Shown here one piece after another: positions 19,513 through 30,902 of a DNA stretch of 64,000 nucleotides; position 1 is the stretch's first letter, and each line of letters begins with the position of its first letter. Location: NCBI GenBank assembly GCA_947652115.1, contig OX393564.1, positions 10,322,782 to 10,386,781 of the forward strand, in the 5' to 3' direction. The position numbers and the translations under genes are program-made. Source of the DNA: Blastomussa wellsi (taxonomy: Eukaryota; Cnidaria; Anthozoa; Scleractinia; Plerogyridae). The notes beneath the pieces are model-generated. The model was not told the DNA's origin. It saw only the letters and a program-made list of their open reading frames with translations, and made no database searches.

Positions 19513-21007
19513 AATGTCCGTGTATTTTCTATGAACCGACATTATCTGCAGTCTTGCTGATTTTATACTCGTTAGTTACTGTTAAAAATAGTTCAACTTC
19601 ATCGTCCATCCATGTAAACGTGGTGTTTTTTGAAGCCATCTTCAAAAACAAAATGGCACGATGGTAGGGGGAGCCACTACATCACGGGCGATGAGCCGGG
19701 GTGAAAAATAAGTCCGAAATTCGGCTGGTCAGCGGAAGGACCTTTGATACGTCATGTACAAACAAATCAAATGTAATCATTATTAGAATAAAAAGTTTAA
19801 GTGATCCCAGAAAACACCTTGACTACCCGAATGCTTTATTTACCAATATAATAACCAAGTACCAAATCATTTGCGTCCTATGGCTAATAATCAAAGTACT
19901 TCGTCAAATGAACAGCTGTCCCATAGAAAACGTCGAGTGGACGTTTGACAGTTTTCTTGTTGATCGGATAAAATGCGCTGGCTTAGTGTATTACAAAAAT
20001 GAGCAATGGCGGCCAAATATTTACGAAATAAGCTTTGGAACGAGGCCTTTTTATCGATATTTGAGGCAGATGTGGCCGAGATGTGGACACTCGCGTAATG
20101 GCGATCAAGAGACTTTCAAGACTTTGCTTGAACAAGTCATTTTCAATGAGCGAGGGAACCTAGGACATTCAAAGATCGGTTAAAGAAGCACTGTTATTAT
20201 GACATTGAATGCATGTTCTTTAAGTATCCACCGACACAATAGCAAGACGTGTCTTTTTGTGGCTGTAAAAACCCAGAGAAGACATCGGGTTTTGCTCGAT
20301 TTAACCAAAAATTAAAGAGAAAGTATGGCGGTTGAAGGTTAGTTTGGTGTTGTTTTTATTTTTGCTTGGGAACCCGGAGTCTTGAAGACTGATCTTCAAT
20401 TTCCCGAAAACTTTTAGCCTGAATACTTGGTCTATAATATTCAACCGACACAAATTGTCATACGTACTTAACGTTCATGAAATTTTAGTTCGAGTTCGTG
20501 TTTTCATACAATTCCCTGTAAAATTTGTTTCTTGTTTCTTGCTGTTATTTTTTAAGTCTTTCATCGTATTGCGCGTGCGTGAAACAGATTTCTGGCCATG
20601 AATAATATATCCATACTAATATTGGTTTGTTATTTACGTTTATAGCAACTTTGATGGAGCACCGTGAGTGCAATTCAAATAAACTCATCTATTTTATAGT
20701 TAATTTAACAAAAGATGGGTTTTGCAAAAAATTGCAGAGCTACATTTTGCAACAACAACTTGAAAGATCCTTGTCAGGAGATTTCGAAAGTAGCATCAAA
20801 ATGATAGAAATATACGAGGTGACTAACAAGTAAATGAGCGCACAAAAGAAGGCTCGTACACGTGTTAGACGTTCACTGGAATGCAGCTCTCTTACTGTAA
20901 TGAATAAACCTATCCCGGCCTATGATTGTGTGTTTCAATTAGTTCTTTATGGCTGATCGTTTTTGTCGGCTAAACAAAATAACAAAGAGAACTGATAACA
21001 AGCTGCC
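19513..21007. other. No supportable gene; a dispersed repeat at about 19640-19860
   Basis: Segment 19660-19745 (GATGAGCCGGGGTGAAAAAT..) is about 85% like the reverse complement of 35265-35350, and the likeness extends weakly onward to about 19860. Open frames at 19701-20183 and 20627-20833 show no motif I recognise. An AATAAA-containing segment lies near 20902. Confidence 0.45.
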
Positions 21008-21354
21008 CTAAGGGCAGGTGAAATGTTGGAAGAGGGTCTCTGCAAAAGGCACATTCAAACAACTGGCATGAAAAAACTGCCCACAGCCGTCGCACCCAAG
21101 CCAATCTTCTCCGTCATCGTTCTTGCAGACCTTACAGACCACTGTATTTCTCCTGTAAGTGAAAAAATATGTATCGAAAGTTAATTTTTGTGTTGTAAAG
21201 TGCGTTGTAAAGCAACATCAGTATTTGACGCCATCAAAACTCACTCATGAAGATCATCATAGCAGGAGCCAAATACAACAGTCACTCTTTCCCTTTCCAT
21301 TACCACATCGTAATTTCCATTGACATCTAACCCTTCACATACACAACGAGCAAG
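21008..21354 (-). CDS. PHD-finger 3' exons of the MULE-like gene
   Basis: Exon 21354-21245 (ARCVCEGLDVNGNYDVV...) is joined in phase to exon 21152-21008; the split codon GA|G encodes Glu. The last exon holds a PHD finger: VCKVC, LGCDGC, FFHASC and a final FTCP before TAG at 21008-21010. The stop removes the last zinc-binding cysteine of the usual Cys4-His-Cys3 set. PHD fingers read histone H3 tails. Here it ends the transposon protein that begins with the SWIM domain. Confidence 0.55.
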
Positions 21355-21461
21355 CTGTAAACCCAAAAAAGGGGACTTGATTACATCTGAAACTAGAATG
21401 AAGAGTCTAAGACCATATTAACTGCAACTACAAGCGCACTAAGGTGGAGTGGGCAACTCAC

Positions 21462-22130
21462 GAGACAAACGATCACGCCACAGTTATAACCATCAGTCTG
21501 CGTGAAATGTAGTGGCTCAACACACAACCAAGACTTGCAGTTCCATCCAGTTTTGACGTCGGCAATAGCACTGCAGCGTTAGACAAATGACAATCAACAA
21601 CAAGGTGATAAACTGACTGGAGGTCAACATGAAATCAAGAAGGAATTACCTCAATGTTCGTACATAACTGAAGATGAAAACGATAATTAAAACACTGAGT
21701 ACAATATCAGTCACCTGACATTAATAATGTCAGGTTTTATCAATTAATTCCATCAGTTTGCTCTTGGGAGACGAGCTTCTGCTCAAAATGTTGTGTACAC
21801 GCCCATTCATGGGATCAAAGTAGTACCTCTTTTCCTGCTGACGATCCAAAACCTTGAAAAGAAAAGGAGAGTAATTAATTGCCAAAATGTATGATACAAA
21901 GAGGAAATGATAATATAGGAAGGATCACATTTGTTGTTGTAAGCCACTCACCAGAAGAGTCCAATGATTTCCAGACTTGTTGATGGGGATGAATAGTTTT
22001 GAAATCTGTTCAAAATTCTCTCCGGACCACAGCAAGCGAGTGCTGGAACGGCGCTTAACAATTTCAGCCATGGTAGTGTCAGCCACAAAGATATCACTAT
22101 GATTCAAGGTAGTGCGCCAACATGTAACTT
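21462..22130 (-). CDS. Ulp1-type (C48) cysteine protease exons of the MULE-like gene
   Basis: Three exons carry a full catalytic set. The exon ending at 21952 has His in KSGNHWTLL. Exon 21852 to about 21735 has Asp in RYYFDPMNG. Exon 21570-21462 has Gln and Cys in QTDGYNCGVIVC. Most junctions keep phase with GT-AG sites. A perfect 23 bp palindrome (21713-21735) at the end of the Asp exon brings in stops, and the link from the SWIM exon is unresolved, so the gene may be inactive. Ulp1-type proteases cleave ubiquitin-like modifiers and accompany some MULE transposases. Confidence 0.6.
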
Positions 22131-22132
22131 AC

Positions 22133-23491
22133 CTTTCTTTTAGCTATAGTCTCTTCGTCACTGTTTTCCTCAATGACCACTACCTCAGGCTTTGGAGTTT
22201 TCCTTTTCCAGCGCCTTCTTGGGGGCAACTTCTTGTGGAATACCTGGTGATATTTGGTTGAAGTGATCTTCAGCTTTTTCTTGACTGGGCTGGTTCGGAG
22301 AGGAATGCCGTTAACTGAAGAGCAGCTCTCCTGCAGTAGCGAATGGATATTCTCCAACTGCTTCATAGCTTCTGCCATTGTTGAATGGTCATCAACCGTA
22401 TACACGGTGTTCTTTATCGTGTCCATCTTATCGAGAAATCGTTTTCTCAGTTTTTCAGTTGGGGAAACTTGTGTTTTGATTCTGGATCTGTCACTGGGGA
22501 TTTTTAATTCCGACTTCTCTTCAGACTCAGCTTCTACACATGCCTCATCGCCAGACGTGGTACTTGGCCAGGGATGGCTGTCGTCGGAGGAGGCAGAGTC
22601 AGTTGCGCCCTGTGAAACTTCTGCATTCTGTGTGCTGTTTTCCAGCCGATTTATAACCAAGTGATCCATGTCGAGGGTGATGAATACGCTGCTCCTGTAT
22701 TGAAGGGGCAGTGAATCGAATCCCCACTCACTGAAGCGGGCAAAGACTGCATAGAAATGCTTGCAAGGGTAATGGCTTTTCTGCCATTTGTCGCAGGTAC
22801 AACTTGGGCAAGAAATATCAACAAACTCCTTCCTGTTTGAATTGGCCCAGCTCTTCACGTTGAAATGGCCTTTTCGGAAATTAACGGAGGTAACATCGGC
22901 TTCAGTGAACTCACCGGCAGCAAATCGGCTATTTAAACAGTGCTTGATGAACTGTGGTGGTCTGTTGTGAAGATAAGGAGGTATCCTGGTGTCGAACCGA
23001 CCATATGCACCACTGAATTTCAAGTTCTTTTCCAAATAGCTTCTGTGCGAATCGGGAATGAATGATTCCACGATCATAGTGGCAATACCATAAACCGATT
23101 TGTCAACTGACTGTGGAAGGTACTCGTACTTGAATAATTTATTTTGCGCCTCGGTACCGTTGTTGGTGTTAACAATGTTCGTCACTTGCTGCTTTCGAAA
23201 GGCCTGTGCCCAGCGGACGTTACATGACAGCCAAGTGTTCTCTACGTAGTTCTGTACATTTTGGTTGTCTTTATGCAGGTGGGAATCTCTCATAGCTTTC
23301 ACGCGCTCGTTGAACTTCTCCTCCGTACGAGCATAGGCAATTCTATTCATGTGCTCTACAAATAACCGTTGCTCGGAATGCGAAAGACCGTTCTTTTTCG
23401 CCTTTGACCAGCGCTTTGACCAGCGCTTCTGCTCTTTCGTGCGTAATCGTGTACGTTGTCCTCCTTTGAGGTGTAACTCCCTCTGGAATCC
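22133..23491 (-). CDS. MULE-like transposase C-terminal exon with SWIM zinc finger
   Basis: A single open exon of about 450 codons begins at a good acceptor (TTTGTACTTAG|GATTCC) and ends at a donor (AAAG|GTAAGT) at 22133. It includes NNGTEAQNKLFKYEYLP, an expected MULE-family block, and a SWIM finger C-T-C...C-x-H (CTCDKWQKSHYPCKH, near 22752-22800). An acidic linker and a basic, nuclear-signal-like tail (KKKLK, PPRRRWKRK) follow. The DDE catalytic half would lie upstream, past a microsatellite, and is not visible, so the transposase is truncated or its 5' exons are lost. Confidence 0.65.
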
Positions 23492-23555
23492 TAAGTACAA
23501 ATTAAAAGAAGAAACATGTCTTCCTTCCGCTTTACGAGGACAAAATCTATACAAT

Positions 23556-23698
23556 TCCCTATTCATTCATTCATTCATTCATTCATTCCTTCCTTCCTAC
23601 CTTCCTTCCTGCCTTCCTTCCTTCCTTCCTTCCTTCCTTCCTACCTTCCTTCCTTCCTACCTTCCTTCCTTCCTACCTTCCTTCCTTCCTTCCTTCCT

Positions 23699-23734
<36 letters not shown>

Positions 23735-23776
23735 TTTTTCTTTCATTCTTTCTTTCTTTCGTTCGTTCGTTCGTTT
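23556..23776. repeat. Compound tetranucleotide microsatellite (ATTC)n(CTTC)n(CTTT)n(GTTC)n
   Basis: Blocks of ATTC, then CTTC with CTAC interruptions, then CTTT and finally GTTC follow without a break for about 220 bp. Reading frames across it (poly-Pro/Ser/Phe) are artefacts. Confidence 0.9.
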
Positions 23777-25407
23777 CTGCGTCCGCTTATTGATTTGCAC
23801 ACTAAAGCTAAACCAACCTTTATCGATCCGTGACGACAATGCCGAGTTTCACTACTGGAAATTGAAAAGGGATTGCCAAAGAACTGTATGGGGACATTCC
23901 CACGATTGCTTTTAAACACTGGTGGTGCTGGCAAATTAAAACAGAAGGGTTGTCAGTTAACATGTACTATTTCTGATCAGTGTGTTCAAAGGTCGCTGTG
24001 GAAACTTTAAAAATGTCATATTACGAATATTTAATCCAACATTTGCCACTGTTTGCTCCTGTTAGATCATACTGACCTTTCAACTGATAAAAATGATTAG
24101 TCACCTTCTCAAAATTTATTAAGTCAAAGATTACTAGGACCTCAGGTGGAAAAAACATTACATAAAATATCCTCAAGGTTTATTTTCCGCAAAATGTTGT
24201 TCAGTGGCGTTTGAAAAGCCTTCTCACGCATTCAAATTAAAGTCATACATTACTTGCGAAAAATTTCGGACGGTTTTAATTTCGGACAAAAAAGTGTCCG
24301 AAATTAAAACCGTCCGAAATTTTTAAGCGTCCGAAAATTTTACGGTTCAGTATGTAACGCCAGGTTCACGGCGACCGTTGAAAGGCTGAAAACTTGCGAG
24401 ACAACCTGTCGCGATGAGGATAGCATGTGTGGGAGATGCTTTACTAATCGAATAAAGCCAGAGACCACGGAAAACCAGCTAGGATTGACGGTGATTTAAT
24501 TGGCGATAAACGAACGTAAACTGAAATACAATGCACCAAACTAATTACTTGATGATAATAGATTACAAGATGGCAAGAGTCACGAATCAATTTGCAAACA
24601 TTCCGATCATACTTGCGCTGTGGCAACAGTTTGCGGACAGGCTCTTGAGAGAAATACAACTAAAAATCACGAATGATCCCAGGCAGATATACATACTGCC
24701 AACAGTCCTAATTACAATAAATAATAGCACTAAAACCTTGAAAGTAATAAAATTGCGCGAAGTTATAAAACGTGCTTGCGTGAGCGTCATTGCAAGCGAC
24801 GTGGGAATGAACGAGCACGAAAGGGACTAACTAAATTACGAGAGATTCTATGAAGGAACCCACTAAATAGAAACCAAACCTAGGGGAGTATAATGATGCA
24901 GTTTAAGACTAAATCAAGACGAAATAAAACTTTGGAAACTGGGGCGCTGCCACGAGTTTTTTTCCTGAAACTTATACTAAGAAACGAGCATGGGAAATAG
25001 TTTTTGCACTTACACATCGGTTCCCGCTTGCACTCTTAATAGCCAAGGGTAGCTTAAACTTAACCTTACTTGACACACGTACTGTGTACGATGAACTTAA
25101 ACTTGAACTGGCGGGAATATGCCGCTAAAACTATCTATATACTGTCCACGTGTAAAGGCTAATGACGTAATTGCTAAGCAACGAGTTGGCGAATCAGAAA
25201 GAGTAAATATTAATTACTTAAAAACAAAGACCTCAGTATAGTGTTCATTACATGGCTCCCCTGAAATATCCAAATATTTCACTAATCACTGTTAGCGTAA
25301 TAAACTAATGTTCAATGTCTGCAAAGTATCTAAGTTATATTTTCATAAAAATTACTGTTTCAGTTCATGGCTGGTAGCAGGCTCCTCGGCTGGGACTACT
25401 CCGGTCT
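23777..25407. other. No supportable gene; contains a long perfect hairpin
   Basis: A minus-strand frame (23934-23820) reads PAPPVFKSNRGNVPIQFFGN and could be a lost exon of the MULE-like gene. Otherwise I see no gene. The hairpin at 24259-24324 is listed separately. Confidence 0.4.
24259..24324. repeat. Perfect 30 bp inverted repeat with 6 nt loop
   Basis: The left arm (24259-24288) contains TTTCGGACGGTTTTAATTTC and is matched exactly by the right arm (24295-24324). The phrase TCCGAAA recurs again just outside (AGCGTCCGAAAATTTT), so this may be the core of a fold-back MITE. Confidence 0.9.
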
Positions 25408-28400
25408 CTACTCAGGGGATGGTACAAGAAGTACCAGTTTCTGCACTGGTCTCTCCAGGTACCTCATAGGTCCAGACCTCCTTCCGTTTTTGTCCAGGTA
25501 GGCATCTGCTAGGGCCACTTGAACTTTGCGGACTTGGCCATCCGTGCTTGGATATACTGTGGCGACGCGGGCAAGTTGCCACGCATTCCGTGGCAGGTTG
25601 GTGTCCTTGATCATCACAACATCGCCAACGCGTAGATTCCGACGGGGACGCGTCCACTTCTGTCGTTCCTGAAGACTTAATAGGTACTCTTTTCGCCAGC
25701 GGGTCCAGAATTCGTTGGCGAGGTGTTGCACGCGTCTCCAGCGTTTGCGGGCGTACATGTCGGCTGGCTCGAACTTTCCGGGTGGTGAGAGTAGAATCTT
25801 GGACTTCATTGTCAGCAAGTGATTAGGTGTTAGCGGTTCTGGCGAATCTGGGTCTGAAAGGTGATTGGTGGTGAGGGGGCGGCTGTTGACTATTGCTTCC
25901 GCCTCGCACATCAGCGTCCTCAGGGACTCGTCATCCAGCTGTGTACCATTGTCAGAGAGGAGTGAGGATAGGATTGAGCGCACTGTCCTCATTTGCCTCT
26001 CCCACACTCCACCCATGTGGCTTGCGGCTGGAACGTTCATCTCGAATTTGATCCAGTCGCACTGAGACTTTAGGAGCTCTTCCTAAAAACGGTTCTCATC
26101 CATTTCTTCCAAAGCTTCTTTGAGCTCTCGACGGGCTCCTACGAAATTTGTTCCATTGTCGCTTCTTAACTGTCGTACTGGGCCCCTACGACTTAGGAAG
26201 CGTCTCAACGCGTTAATGAAGGAGTCTGTGTCCAGCGACGCTGCAGTCTCCAGATGAATAGCTCTTGACGACATACAAGTGAATAGGACTCCATAGCGTT
26301 TTAGCTCCTTGCGCCCTTCTTTAATTGTGAATGGGCCAAAACAATCCACGTTGCAATATGTGAAGGGTGGACAGCTTTCTAGTCGGTCCTCAGGAAGGTC
26401 ACACATCTTCTGCTCAATAACGGCGCCTCGCAGCTTCCTACATGTCACACAGGAAGCAATAACGTTGCTGACAGCGGACGAACCTCCAATGATCCAAAAA
26501 CCGTGGGATCGAATCTCGTTGAGCGTTATTCCCTTGCCTTGATGTTTGCTGCGCTCGTGGTAGTACTTAATTATAAGGCTGGTCACGTGACTGCCTTTGG
26601 GAAGGATTACTGGATGCTTCACCTTGTCTGAGAGGTCTGTGTGCTTGAGGCGACCTCCGACGCGTAAGACTCCGTATTCATCGATGAACGGATCTAACTT
26701 ACTGATTGAACTGCGTAACTTCGCAGCTTCCTGTTTTGGGAAGGATCCCTCTTCTTTTGCTTTTCTTGTAGGCAACTTAAACTCATCCTGAAAGGCTTTG
26801 GACTGCGCGGCTCGAATGATCAACCTTCCTGCCTCCTCCAAATCTTCAGCTGACACTTGGAGCACTTTGCCTGGTTCTTTGTTCGCGCGTTTCCTTAGTT
26901 TCTGGATGTATCTTGAGCAGAGTGCTACTGCTCGCCGGGCTCGGTACCAGTCGGAAAAACGCTCGATTCTTACTTCAAGATTGGCCTTTCTTTGGTTGAC
27001 TAAGGATGTTGCCATGGCGACGGATTTTTTGACCTCTGGGTCGTCGTTCTTCAAGCTATGTTCTTGTTCGTCATCGTTCAGCCATTCGCCTTCTTCTTTC
27101 CATAGGAACTCTGGTCCCAGAATCCACCGCGAATCTTGGAGCTCATCGGTTTTCATCCCACGTGACGCTTCGTCTGCTGGATTCTGTTTAGTGTCAACAT
27201 ACCGCCATTGGCTCCTATGGGTACGGTCTTGTATCTCTTGTACCCTGTTAGAGACGAAAACGTGAAAACGTCTGCTCTCATTGCTTATGTACCCAAGTAC
27301 GACCTTGCTGTCTGTCCAGAAGAAGTCCTTATCGATTCGATATTCCAGCTCGCGATGAATCTGTTGACTTATCCGTACGGAACAAACAGCGGCGGTTAGC
27401 TCGAGCCTCGGGATGGTTACGGGTTTGAGAGGTGCCACTCGCGATTTTCCCATCACGAAAGCGCAGTGAATCTTGTTGGTATCATCTATGAGACGTAAAT
27501 AACTACACTGGCCGTATCCCCGGACGCTTGCGTCACTGAAGTGGTGCAGCTCTGTCCTGACGACTTGACCAAAATCTTTAGGCTTGTAACACCGAGGAAT
27601 CTTTATGCTCTGTAGTTTCATCAGTTCCATTCTCCACTTCTGCCATCTCATCTTCGCGTCTTCTGGTATCGGGTCGTCCCAGTCCAAGTGGAGATTACAT
27701 AACTCTTGAAGTATTGACTTTCCTTGAAGCATCAGGGGCGCAACGAAGCCTATGGGGTTATATAGAACTTACGGTCGACAGGATACCTCGCCTCGTGCAC
27801 GGTTTGTCTTGTAGGATGACGCTGAATTCGAAGCTGTCAGATTCGACGCACCATTGAACTCCTAGTGTGCGTTCTAGGGGAAGTGTGTCCAGGTCTAGGT
27901 CTATCTCTTTAACTCCCTCTGCTCTGTCTTTCTCGGGGATGCTTTTGATTACCTCTTTGCTGTTTGACAAGAACTTGTGAAGATTGAATCCCCCCTGGTG
28001 GCACATGGCTTTTACATTCTTGACCAATGCTACTGCTGACGCTGCTGTATCGACTGACTTTAAACCGTCATCTACATAGAAATCATTTCGCATGAAGTCG
28101 GCTGCTTGTTCACCGTATTCTCCCTCGAAATCATTCGCGGTTTGCTTGAGCGCAAAGTTGGCACATCTCGGTGATGATGTCGCGCCAAACAGGTGAACTG
28201 TCATGCGGTAGTCTACAGGATCCTTAGAAAGATCGTTCCCTTCCCACCAGAGGAAACGAAGCAGGTCACGGTGCTCGGGATTGACGTGGACTTGGTGGAA
28301 CATGCCCTCAATGTCACATGTCACAGCAACAGGCTCTTGTCAGAATCTTAACAAGACACCAGTAAGGTTGTTCGTCAGCAGAGGACCTTGCAATAGGTTC

Positions 28401-28787
28401 TTGTTCAGGGATTCGCCATTGTACTCTTGACTGCAGTTAAAAACGATTCTTAGCTTATTCTTCTTTGGATGTCTTGTTCCGTGATGATTAATGTAAAATG
28501 TCATGCCGGGCTTCTCATCAGTACCGTGTGGAGCCCTTTCGGCATAGCCGTTTTTGATCATGTCTGCCATGAACTTCATATATCCTTCTTTATATTCTTC
28601 GTTACCCGGCGACGTAAACCGTTTCTTGAGGTGGTACATGCGTCGGACGGCGTCATCCCTATTGTTAGGGAGACTTTTAAAGCTTTCCTTCAACGGGAGT
28701 GGAAGTTCGTAGTGACCATCGTCACGTCTGTGTATGCGCGTCTCCACGATGTTCAGAAACCTCCTGTCTTCTTTAGAGAGACCTCAT
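25408..28787 (-). pseudogene. BEL/Pao pol: RT, RNase H, integrase, C-terminal domain
   Basis: Homology begins at LSKEDRRFLNIVE (28781) and runs to a stop at 25408. Domains in order: RT (NKLRIVFNCSQEY, CDIEGMFHQV, NDFYVDDGLKS with YVDD), RNase H (HHFSDASVRGYGQ, FFWTDSKVVLGYI), integrase zinc domain (HQGKGI...CVTCRKLRG), integrase core (NVDCFGPF, LRSDNGTNFVGARRELKE) and the end domain (NLRVGDVVMIKDTNLPRNAW). Three lesions occur: an in-frame TGA at 28340-28342 where arginine (CGA) is expected, a one-base deletion near 27758, and an in-frame TAG at 26083-26085. Reading frames are otherwise intact. No LTRs, gag or protease adjoin it. Confidence 0.85.
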
Positions 28788-28860
28788 CGCACAGAATTTC
28801 CCCTTCTCTTGTGACATCAAAAATGAGGAGACTGGGCTCCAGTGAAGGCGTATTTCCAAT

Positions 28861-29795
28861 ATGGCGTCTTGCCGTGAGCATCGTGTGTCTGCCGGGTTTT
28901 ACCGCAGATTAAATTGTTTTTCGACGGCAGATGAATGGAGTGTTCTTCGTCAGGTGTCCACTGTCCGTCGTCCGAAAAAAGAAGTGTTTGAGGTGGAAGC
29001 CATTTTAGGAGAAAGGAAGAGGAAGGTTCGTGAATAATTTTCCATTCAATGTTTTCTCTTTGCAAAGAAGGACCAGTTCAAAGTCTTCTCCTACCAATTG
29101 TTCAATATTATTTTTCCAATTTATTTTTGTCCTTGGTTCAGAGGGAACGTGAGTTTCTTGTGAAGTGGAGAGGATGGGGGAGCGAGTTCAACTCCTGGGA
29201 GCCAGAGAGGAACTTTTTAAGTCCAACAGTCATCAGGTAAATGTGCACTAAACTGTGGTCAACTTAAGCTTATATGATTGCAAGCCAGACTTTATTTGCG
29301 ATCAAGCTACAGGTATTCCTGTAAACTTGAACCTGAATGAGAAACGTTCTTGAGTACTGAGAAGTAAGATTTTTAAAATTTGACTCTATTGCTTTCAGGG
29401 ATTTTGAGCATCCAAGGCTTCCTACTGAAGAAGTGGTACACTTTTCAGAGGTGTTGTTGAATATATTTGAGGCTGGGCTGTGCCAAGATCTGGGATCAAA
29501 ATTTACTATTGATTTCCCGATTAGGGCTTTTAATTTTTTTTTTCGGGACAAAGGGCAGCAGCATTCACGGGGCACCTGGGCACTCTGCAAAGGGGAATTT
29601 TCTCTTTGCAGATTTCCTGTAGGGTGGGATAGGGCCTGGATAAATGCTCGAGGAACAGAGAGAGAGCTTTTGTTTCCTATCCTTCTTCGCCCCTTTCTTT
29701 CCAGGTCCACTCAGCTATATCGCGCTGATGGATCAAAGAAGCAGAGAAGGTGGGCACAGAGGCTTACTATCTCCTTCCGCAAACACACAGTTTAG
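28861..29795 (+). CDS. Chromodomain protein, three exons, about 218 aa
   Basis: Exon 1 (28861-29025) starts MASCREHRVS and reaches KKEVFEVEAILGERKRK. Exon 2 (29142-29236) gives REREFLVKWRGWGSEFNSWE and PERNFLSPTVI. Exon 3 opens at 29399 with DFEHPRLPTEEV and stays open to TGA-type closure at 29795. All junctions have GT-AG signals and keep frame (phase 0, then 2). The chromodomain aromatic cage residues are present (Phe in VFEVE, Trp in VKWRGW, and the W of the NSWEP turn), so it should bind methylated histone H3 tails. The part after DFEHP is unfamiliar (RDKGQQHSRGTWALCKGEF). A second acceptor/donor pair (CTTTCCAG near 29702 and GAAG|GTGGG near 29748) may shorten exon 3. It sits head to head with the BEL pol fragment, 74 bp away. 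Confidence 0.75.
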
Positions 29796-30004
29796 CCAGG
29801 CCCTGTTCCGCCTTGTACCACCTCAATGAAATTGATGTGAAATATTTTAAGAACAAATGATATAATGACATAGTCATTATTAAGTTCTGGACCCTACCAA
29901 GGTCCCCACCCTCCGTTTTTGTTTCTCTAAATCTACAATTGCTCAAATTGTCCAGTGAAAAAAAAACATTAAAAGTCCAAATCATCTTCCCACACAGCCT
30001 GAGC

Positions 30005-30266
30005 TTATCCCAGTTTGTGTAGCATGAAGCATGTAGGAGTATGGCTACTCCCTACTGGATGGGATGCTAGTCCATTGCAGGGTACCCACTAAATTTTGTC
30101 AATTTACTCTGATAGTTTGCTGGTACACATTTATGCACCTGGGTGGAGAGAGGCACTGTGAGAGTAAAGTTTCTTCCTAAGAACACAACACAATGACCCC
30201 TGCAGGGGATTGAACCCAGACCTTCCAATCTGGAGTGCAGCATGCTAACCACTAGGCCACCATGTC
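30005..30266 (-). repeat. tRNA-derived SINE
   Basis: On the minus strand the element starts near GTGGCCTAGTGGTTAGCATG (A box, plus positions 30245-30259) with a B box GGTTCAATCC (30207-30216). A body follows with CACAGTGCCTCTCTCC and a tail through CCAGTAGGGAGTAGCC. Confidence 0.75.
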
Positions 30267-30690
30267 AACCAGAAAACTGTTGAAGCCCATAAATTTTTTT
30301 CTGCCAAATTTGAAATTGATTACATACTGTAACAATGACCAAATTTTTATGTTCAGTGCTGACCCCTAGTGAAGACTTTGTGACAGGTTAACATGTGATA
30401 GGGTAGCTATTTTGCACTTCAATGTAGCTAGAAAGCTTGTTTTCAACACTTTAGTAGACTGTAGTGGGCCAGAGACTGTAGTAGGCCAGAGAGTTATGTA
30501 AATGTTGCCACAAAAAAATTGTGTCAGCTAGAAAATAACATGAAGCCATAATAAATATTAATAAGCTTAAGTTTGTAGTCTTTAGTGTTGTAGTGTTTAC
30601 AAACAGCTACTGTATAAATCATCTGTCAGAGGCAAATAAAAGAGTTTTACAGTTTTATATTCTTTTATTTTACTTGGCATAACTCTTTTC

Positions 30691-30902
30691 TCATGAAATT
30701 CTTGGAAACTTTGCCACTGCCGCTTGCTTTCCTCCATTATCCCAATGGGCAGCATCCTTCTTTTCATATGACCTCTTCTCTCTGGCATAAGGGACCAACA
30801 TTTCTTGGCGTCTCTCAATTCTCATCAGAGAGCCACAAGCATCCCATCGATTAATTTTTCTGTGGAAATTTCTTCTGACATCATCATTTTTCTTTTCGAC
30901 AC
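30691..30902 (-). CDS. Isolated 3' exon of unknown protein
   Basis: After a good acceptor (AATTAAAACTCAG|GTGTCG) an open frame reads VEKKNDDVRRNFHRKINRWD and later REKRSYEKKDAAHWDNGGKQ, stopping at 30691. The composition is basic and coding-like. It may once have continued the gene at 31716-34382, whose present 3' end is a MITE, but that link is not shown. Confidence 0.4.

Noticed and set aside
23516..23833. Long Pro/Ser/Leu/Phe-rich frames (PSFLPSFLPS repeats) on both strands
   Set aside because: They are translations of a tetranucleotide microsatellite.
28817..29065. 82-codon minus-strand frame reading KWLPPQTLLFSDDG
   Set aside because: It is the antisense of chromodomain exon 1, which has splice support and a recognised domain.
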